From Sphingomonas sp. IC-11 (GTDB lineage: Bacteria > Pseudomonadota > Alphaproteobacteria > Sphingomonadales > Sphingomonadaceae), in assembly GCF_021043365.1 (NCBI RefSeq), contig NZ_JAJNDU010000001.1, positions 892,164 to 956,163 of the forward strand: DNA of 64,000 bases. Direction: 5' to 3'. The stretch's first letter is position 1, and every line of letters starts with the position of its first letter. The notes under the pieces are model-generated. The model searched no databases and was not told where the DNA came from. It saw only the letters and a program-made list of their open reading frames with translations. Positions 59,070-64,000 of the stretch are shown here, in pieces. The translations under genes and the position numbers were made by a program.

Positions 59070-59417
59070 TCAATCGAACAATTGTGCGTAGCGCTCAGGG
59101 GAAAACCCCGCCTCGATCACGCCGCCATGTTCAAGCAGCGGGCGCTTGATGGCTGATGGATGCGCCTGCATGATCGCCAGCGCTCGGTCCCGATCGAGCC
59201 CGGAGCGTTCGGCCTCCGGTAACTTGCGGAACGTGGTGCCCTGGCGATTGAGCACCTTTTCCCACCCCAAGCGGTCAATGGCACGGCCGAGCATGGCGGC
59301 GTCGACACCCTGCTTTTTATAATCGTGGAAGCGATAGGTGACGCCCTGCGCTTCCAGCCAGGCGCGCGCCTTCCGGACAGTGTCACAAGCGGGAATGCCG
59401 TAGAGGATGGCGGTCAC
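59070..59417 (-). CDS. ArsC/Spx-family reductase-like protein
   Basis: This 115-residue thioredoxin-fold protein belongs to the ArsC/YffB/Spx group: YGIPACDTVRKARAWLE has the single active Cys, HDYKKQG the helix after it, and IKRPLLEHGG the conserved Arg region. It is closer to YffB-type proteins than to arsenic-operon ArsC, and no ars genes are near. GTG 59417 with GGAG upstream is preferred to ATG 59441, which lacks a ribosome site. Confidence 0.82.
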   Translation of the reverse strand: MTAILYGIPACDTVRKARAWLEAQGVTYRFHDYKKQGVDAAMLGRAIDRLGWEKVLNRQGTTFRKLPEAERSGLDRDRALAIMQAHPSAIKRPLLEHGGVIEAGFSPERYAQLFD

Positions 59418-59763
59418 TGAAATCTCCGCGTGGTTGTGCATGGTCGTGGGATAGCGGGTTGTGATTGGTAAACCAGTCAGTGGGGGACGTCTCCCGCCGG
59501 CATGGCAGGCTCTCGATCGAGACCGCGCCCATTCCAGCGGCCCATGCGTCGCGTCTCAATGGGCGAACGCGAGCGACCAAGAAGCTGCTCAGCGTGAGTG
59601 ATTGGGAAAGCGCAGGAAAGGCACCGCTTTTTTCCGCATTAAGGCTTACGAACCGATCGGCCGTTGTGGGTATCCCGTGATCCCACTTTGCACCACTTAC
59701 CAGCGCTCTTCGAACAACCGATAGGTTAGGCTTCGTATGTGGCTCAACATGTTGGGGGAAAGA
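59418..59763. other. Intergenic region between arsC-like and EF-hand genes
   Basis: These 346 bases separate two divergent genes. I see no protein-like frame, repeat or strong hairpin. The right end holds GGGGGAAAG, the ribosome site of the EF-hand gene. Confidence 0.35.
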
Positions 59764-60201
59764 ATGCCTGTTTCTGACCGAGGGAGCCAACGGGAGAGAG
59801 GCAGGCCGTGCAGCCGGTCGGAGCGAAGTTCCCGCGGCGTCGCCGGGCGCGGACGTGCAAACGGTCGGGTTCTCGCCCGGCTTCTCTCCGGCATGGCGCT
59901 GACGGTAAGCCCGGGCGTTGCCTCGGGATGTGCGGAACGAGAAGGTCCAAGCGGGCAGTCCGCAACGGTGCAAACTTATGTCCAGGGACAAGTGCAACAG
60001 TTCAACCGTTGGGACGACAACCGCGACAAGATCGTGGAATATACCAAATTGCCGAAGAAGATCGCCAAGCGATACAAGAGAATGGATGCTGATGACGATG
60101 GTCGGCTGACCCGCGCGGAACTCGAAAAAGGCGCCGCTTTGGCCTTCGCTCGCGCCGACAAGAACAAGGATGGCGTGCTGGACCTGACGGAGCAGCATTG
60201 A
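59764..60201 (+). CDS. EF-hand calcium-binding protein
   Basis: This protein of about 145 residues has two EF-hand loops near the C-terminus, DADDDGRLTRAE and DKNKDGVLDLTE, each with Asp/Asn at the calcium-binding positions. The N-terminal 45 or so residues are very Arg/Ser/Gly-rich and are followed by a moderately hydrophobic stretch (VLARLLSGMALTVSPGVASG) that could be an uncleaved signal. ATG 59764 has GGGGGAAAG upstream; ATG 59737 and ATG 59893 are alternatives. Export is plausible but not certain. Confidence 0.65.
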   Translation: MPVSDRGSQRERGRPCSRSERSSRGVAGRGRANGRVLARLLSGMALTVSPGVASGCAEREGPSGQSATVQTYVQGQVQQFNRWDDNRDKIVEYTKLPKKIAKRYKRMDADDDGRLTRAELEKGAALAFARADKNKDGVLDLTEQH

Positions 60202-60348
60202 CCTCGGGGAGACCGAGCGTCCCGCCCATATTCACACGCGCAACCCTGGCTGGTGTCGGGCACGGCGGTTGAAGGCCGAAGCAGTGCCGACCCGCCCAGC
60301 CACGCCGCTGAAGAAGGCGAGTGGAGCAGGAGCCGCTGACTGAATCGG

Positions 60349-60374
60349 CCCGACCGGACTGTCATCCGGCCGGG
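60349..60374 (-). terminator. Terminator candidate after nrdA
   Basis: On the minus strand CCCGGCCGGA and TCCGGTCGGG pair along 10 bases (one G-U) around a 6-base loop, about 60 bases after the nrdA stop. The U-run is poor. Confidence 0.5.
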
Positions 60375-60431
60375 TATTCCAACGCTACGAGAGACGTTCC
60401 AACGATCCCGTCTGCTGCATCAGCGCCGCCG

Positions 60432-62339
60432 TCACTGACAGGCGAGGCACTCGTCATAATCGGTCGATTCGCCCAGATCGAACTTCGGCTTCTCGATCGT
60501 GTTGTCCGCTTCCACGCCGCCCGCGAAGCCCGCGCGCTGCACGCTCTTCGAACGCAGATAATAGAGCGACTTGATGCCAAGCTCCCACGCGCGGAAGTGG
60601 AGCATCAGCAGGTCCCACTTCTCCACATCGGCGGGGATGAAGAGGTTCAGCGACTGGGCCTGGTCGATGTACGGCGCACGGTCACCGGCAAGCTCCAGCA
60701 GCCAGCGCTGGTCGATCTCGAAGCTGGTCTTGAAGCAGTCCTTCTCTTCCGGGCTGAGGAAGTCGAGGTGCTGCACGCTGCCACCATGCTCGAGGATCGA
60801 ATTCCACACCGCGTCCGAATTCTTGCTCTTCTCGTTGAGGAGCTTCTCCAGATACGGGTTCTTCACCGCGAAGCTGCCCGACAGCGTCTTGTGGGTGTAG
60901 ATGTTGGCCGGGATCGGCTCGATGCAGGCGGACGTGCCGCCGCAGATGATCGAGATCGACGCGGTCGGCGCGATCGCCATCTTGCAGGAAAAGCGCTCCA
61001 TCACGCCCATGTCGGCGGCGTCGGGGCAGGGGCCACGCTCGGCGGCGAGCGTCATCGACGCCTGGTTCACCTGCGCGTTGATGTGCTTGAAGATCTTGAG
61101 GTTCCAGCTCTTCGCCATCGCGCCTTCCATCGGCAGGCCGCGTGCCTGAAGGAAGGAGTGGAAGCCCATCACGCCCAGGCCAACCGAGCGCTCGCGCGCC
61201 GCGGAATAAGCCGCGCGCTCCATGCCCGGCTCGTGCCGGTCGATATAATCCTGCAGCACGTTGTCGAGGAAGCGCATCACGTCCTCGATGAACTGCTTGT
61301 CGTCCTTCCACTGGTCCCACGTCTCGAGGTTGAGCGACGAGAGGCAGCAGACCGCGGTGCGATCATTGCCGAGGTGGTCGCGGCCCGTCGGCAACGTGAT
61401 CTCGCTGCACAGGTTCGAGGTGGAGACCTTCAGGCCCAGATCGCGGTGATGCTTGGGCATGTTCTTGTTCACGTGATCGGCGAACACGATGTACGGCTCG
61501 CCAGTCGCAAGGCGGGTTTCGGCCAGCTTCTGGAACAGGCTGCGCGCATCGACCTTGCCGCGGACGCTGCCGTCCTTGGGGGACTTCAGCTCCCACTCGC
61601 CGCCGTCACGCACCGCTTCCATGAAGGCGTCGGGGATCAGCACGCCGTGGTGCAGGTTCAGCGCCTTGCGGTTGAAATCGCCCGAGGGCTTGCGGATCTC
61701 GAGGAACTCCTCGATTTCCGGATGCGACACGTCGAGATAGCAGGCGGCCGAGCCGCGGCGGAGCGAACCCTGGCTGATCGCCAGCGTCAGGCTGTCCATC
61801 ACGCGGACGAAGGGAATGATGCCGCTGGTCTTGCCATTCAGGCCCACCGGCTCGCCGATGCCGCGCACATTGCCCCAATAGGTGCCGATGCCGCCGCCAC
61901 GGCTGGCGAGCCAGACGTTCTCGTTCCAGGTGTCGACGATGCCGTTCAGGCTGTCGGGCACGGAGTTCAGATAGCAGCTGATCGGCAGGCCGCGCCCGGT
62001 GCCACCGTTCGACAGCACGGGCGTCGCAGGCATGAACCACAGGCGGCTGATGTAATCATAGATGCGCTGCGCATGCGCCGCATCATCGGCATAGGCGCTG
62101 GCAACGCGCACGAAGAGATCCTGATAGGTCTCACCGGGCAGCAGGTAACGATCGTTCAGCGTGTCCTTGCCGAAGTCGGTCAGCAGCGCGTCGCGCGAAT
62201 GATCGACGTCGAGCGGATACGGGCGCCGCTTCGCCTCCGCTGCCGTCGTCTCCGTGGCTGCTGGCTCCGTTGCGGTTCCGTTGATCGCTTCCAGTGCGTC
62301 GGTCGCCATGTTCGCCTCGTTTGCGTCCCTAAAGTCCAT
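60432..62339 (-). CDS. nrdA: Ribonucleoside-diphosphate reductase subunit alpha
   Basis: This class I large subunit reduces ribonucleotides with NrdB. It has the active-site Asn-Cys-Glu in NLCSEITLPT, the radical-transfer Tyr pair in SLYYLRSKS, and the C-terminal redox pair in ECLACQ. At 635 residues it is shorter than E. coli NrdA, and the usual N-terminal ATP-cone is replaced by about 35 Ala/Thr/Glu-rich residues, so overall-activity control by dATP is probably absent. ATG 62339 and ATG 62309 are both possible starts. Confidence 0.95.
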   Translation of the reverse strand: MDFRDANEANMATDALEAINGTATEPAATETTAAEAKRRPYPLDVDHSRDALLTDFGKDTLNDRYLLPGETYQDLFVRVASAYADDAAHAQRIYDYISRLWFMPATPVLSNGGTGRGLPISCYLNSVPDSLNGIVDTWNENVWLASRGGGIGTYWGNVRGIGEPVGLNGKTSGIIPFVRVMDSLTLAISQGSLRRGSAACYLDVSHPEIEEFLEIRKPSGDFNRKALNLHHGVLIPDAFMEAVRDGGEWELKSPKDGSVRGKVDARSLFQKLAETRLATGEPYIVFADHVNKNMPKHHRDLGLKVSTSNLCSEITLPTGRDHLGNDRTAVCCLSSLNLETWDQWKDDKQFIEDVMRFLDNVLQDYIDRHEPGMERAAYSAARERSVGLGVMGFHSFLQARGLPMEGAMAKSWNLKIFKHINAQVNQASMTLAAERGPCPDAADMGVMERFSCKMAIAPTASISIICGGTSACIEPIPANIYTHKTLSGSFAVKNPYLEKLLNEKSKNSDAVWNSILEHGGSVQHLDFLSPEEKDCFKTSFEIDQRWLLELAGDRAPYIDQAQSLNLFIPADVEKWDLLMLHFRAWELGIKSLYYLRSKSVQRAGFAGGVEADNTIEKPKFDLGESTDYDECLACQ

Positions 62340-62792
62340 CGCCGCCGTCCCTGAATGCTCTGCTTGTTCGAATCAGGAGGCGAGCCTCCATGTTACACCG
62401 GAGCAAGGCCGCTGGTGAGAACAAAAAGAGGCCATCTCTCAACAAAGAGCGGCATGACCCCATACCCCGACACTCGGTGTCGCGGCTCCTGTTTTACCAG
62501 CGCTAGCGCCTGCCCCTGCGAATTACCCCTACAGATTGTGGCAGGCGACGCGCGGAGGCAAGAGGTGAATCGCCTGAGCAAGGAAACGGTTCATCACGAC
62601 GACTGCGCGGCCCATCGCCAGTTAAGTGCAGCGACGCGCGGACTTCCGCGGGATTCATGAATTGCAAGACGGCACGGCCGCCGCAAAAATATTTTCCCGT
62701 TTCGCAATCGGCAACGCCAGTAATGGCCGGGCTGGTACTTTTGGCGCTCGCTCCGGAGCTGATAGCGAGCTTCGTGATTGGAGAATGGCGCC
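62340..62792. other. nrdA upstream region
   Basis: These 453 bases lie between nrdA and the GGDEF-EAL-PilZ gene (both leftward). A 15-base palindrome CGACAC-TCG-GTGTCG lies at 62468-62482, and CCTACAGATTGTGG at about 62528-62541 weakly resembles an NrdR-type box. No protein-like frame is seen. The nrdA promoter must be here. Confidence 0.4.
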
Positions 62793-64000
62793 TCAGCTGA
62801 CGCGGCGAACAACCCGAGACGGCGCTTGCGACAGCCTCTCCATGTCAAAGTGGCGGGTAAACTCAAGTCCCGCCCGGCCTTCCGAGATCCAGCGGATCGT
62901 CGCCGGGAACAGCTCGTTTTCCACCAGTTCGATGCGCACCTCGGCGCCGACCGCCTCATCGGTGAAGTCGACTCCGTCGATCATCACTCCGGTTGCGGAG
63001 AGATTGCGGATGCGCACCTCACCGAACTCGCCGCCAATCTCCAGGCGCGCCGATCGCAGCACCGTCGCGCGATTCGCCCGGCTAAAGCGATGGCCGACCG
63101 GCGTCGCACTACCCTGGCCGCTGGCGAGCTGCGCGCGGACATCCTCCGCACGGGCGGGGCGGCCATAGACGAAGCCCTGGATGTGGCTGCACCCGAGCTC
63201 GCTGATCAGCTTGATCTCGTCCTGCTGCTCCACGCCCTCAGCGGTGGTTTCCATTCCCAACGTATTCGCCAGGCTGACGATCGCCTTGATGATCGCCGCG
63301 TTGCGGTTGCCAGCCTGGATTGCGCCACGGACGAAGCTCTGGTCGATCTTGATCTTGTCGAACGGTGCCTTGCGGAGATAGCCAAGCGAGGAATAGCCGG
63401 TGCCGAAATCGTCGAGCGCCAGCCGTACACCAATGCCCTTCAGCGTCTTGAACATCTGGTTAGACGAGGCATCGTCATTGACGAAGACGCTCTCGGTGAT
63501 CTCCAGCTCCAGCCGGTTCGGAGCGATACCTGACGAGGCGATCGCGCTCGTCACGATTGCGGGGAGGGCGGGGTTGGCGAACTGGATCGGCGAAACGTTT
63601 ACCGCGATGCGCACATCGGCGGGCCAGTTCGCGGCTTCGGCACAGGCGGTACGCAACACCCATTCACCGATCGCTTCGATCATCCCGCATTCCTCGGCGA
63701 CCGGCACAAAATCCGCTGGGCTCACTGCGCCGCGGGTCGGATGCTCCCAGCGCAGCAGCGCTTCGTAGCCGACAATGCGCTGGTCGCTGGTGGACACCAC
63801 CGGCTGATAAACCAGGTGAAACTCGTCCTCGCCCAGCGCGCGACGCAGATCGTCCTCCAGCCGCTTTCGCTTCTGCGCGCCGGCCAGCATCTCGTCACGG
63901 AAAAAGCGGGAGACGCCCCGGCCGTCCGCTTTCGCGGCATAGAGCGCGAGATCGGCATTGCGGATCAGCGTCTCGCTGTCCTGGCCGTGTTCGGGTGCGA
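62793..64000 (-). CDS. GGDEF-EAL-PilZ cyclic-di-GMP protein (5' end cut by window)
   Basis: About 400 C-terminal residues are visible. First comes the end of a GGDEF domain (ADLALYAAKADGRG), then a full EAL phosphodiesterase domain (YEALLRW, ELEITES, DDFGTGYSSL, KIDQSFV, AEGVEQ), and a C-terminal PilZ domain with an Arg-rich RANRATV and NLSATG. The EAL residues for metal and c-di-GMP binding look intact, so it is a likely active phosphodiesterase with PilZ feedback. The N-terminus, including the GGDEF active site, lies beyond base 64000. Confidence 0.9.
   Translation of the reverse strand, partial: APEHGQDSETLIRNADLALYAAKADGRGVSRFFRDEMLAGAQKRKRLEDDLRRALGEDEFHLVYQPVVSTSDQRIVGYEALLRWEHPTRGAVSPADFVPVAEECGMIEAIGEWVLRTACAEAANWPADVRIAVNVSPIQFANPALPAIVTSAIASSGIAPNRLELEITESVFVNDDASSNQMFKTLKGIGVRLALDDFGTGYSSLGYLRKAPFDKIKIDQSFVRGAIQAGNRNAAIIKAIVSLANTLGMETTAEGVEQQDEIKLISELGCSHIQGFVYGRPARAEDVRAQLASGQGSATPVGHRFSRANRATVLRSARLEIGGEFGEVRIRNLSATGVMIDGVDFTDEAVGAEVRIELVENELFPATIRWISEGRAGLEFTRHFDMERLSQAPSRVVRRVS

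Noticed and set aside
60321..62354. 677-codon open frame antisense to nrdA
   Set aside because: It is a shadow of nrdA, with no signal, domain or ribosome site.
62468..62541. Pair of NrdR boxes upstream of nrdA
   Set aside because: CCTACAGATTGTGG is only a weak match and the nearby palindrome is of another type at the wrong spacing; I kept it as a remark, not a feature.

Overview
The window is GC-rich chromosomal DNA from an alphaproteobacterium, most likely a member of the Sphingomonadaceae (Sphingomonas-like). This rests on the gene orders lepB-rnc-era, sdhC-sdhD-sdhA and mdh-sucD-sucA-odhB, on a Sphingomonas-type dUTPase, ZapE and Vgr-related protein, and on the protein style overall. It is almost entirely housekeeping DNA, densely packed, with many ATGA/TGATG stop-start overlaps. 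I see no phage, integrase, transposase, CRISPR array or plasmid function.

Layout, left to right. 1-6.2 kb is a catabolic cluster: a leftward epoxide hydrolase and SDR pair diverges from a rightward run of flavin monooxygenase, two acyl-CoA dehydrogenases and an SDR, with a palindromic operator candidate between the two arms. 6.2-16.5 kb holds DUF1801-nth-dapB, a sirtuin, era-rnc-lepB, pgi, gor and small envelope or unknown genes. 16.5-20.6 kb has a PCu(A)C copper chaperone divergent from dnaK-dnaJ, which has a heat-shock-type promoter. 20.7-28.6 kb has tRNA-Arg(CCG), two paralogous tiny membrane proteins, a phosphatase, wecC-wecB, galU, a ThiF/MoeB protein, dut and tRNA-Gly(CCC).

28.9-32.7 kb has a HAD hydrolase, a DUF885 protein and an L,D-transpeptidase with a duplicated domain. 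32.7-41 kb is a TCA-cycle block (mdh-sucD-sucA-odhB, without sucC or lpd), then zapE and a thioesterase. 41-50.6 kb has succinate dehydrogenase in two pieces: sdhB is separated from sdhCDA by creD, a ClpP-like protein, a C13 peptidase, a GST, an HCCA isomerase and a DUF389 membrane protein. 50.7-53.5 kb has two tandem cytoplasmic chemoreceptors. 53.6-56.2 kb has an SDR, prmA and phhA. 56.3-62.3 kb has class Ia ribonucleotide reductase split into nrdB and nrdA, with small membrane genes coupled to nrdB. The right edge is a GGDEF-EAL-PilZ protein cut by the window.

Together these genes cover TCA-cycle respiration, dNTP supply (nrdAB, dut), RNA and ribosome maturation (era, rnc, prmA), protein export and folding (lepB, dnaKJ), surface-polysaccharide precursors (pgi, galU, wecBC), redox and xenobiotic handling, and c-di-GMP/chemotaxis signalling. 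I found no single obviously new multi-gene system. The best candidates for something undescribed are the DSN-tailed small protein pair, the ClpP-like/C13 peptidase neighbours, the three small membrane genes coupled to nrdB, and the tandem soluble chemoreceptors.
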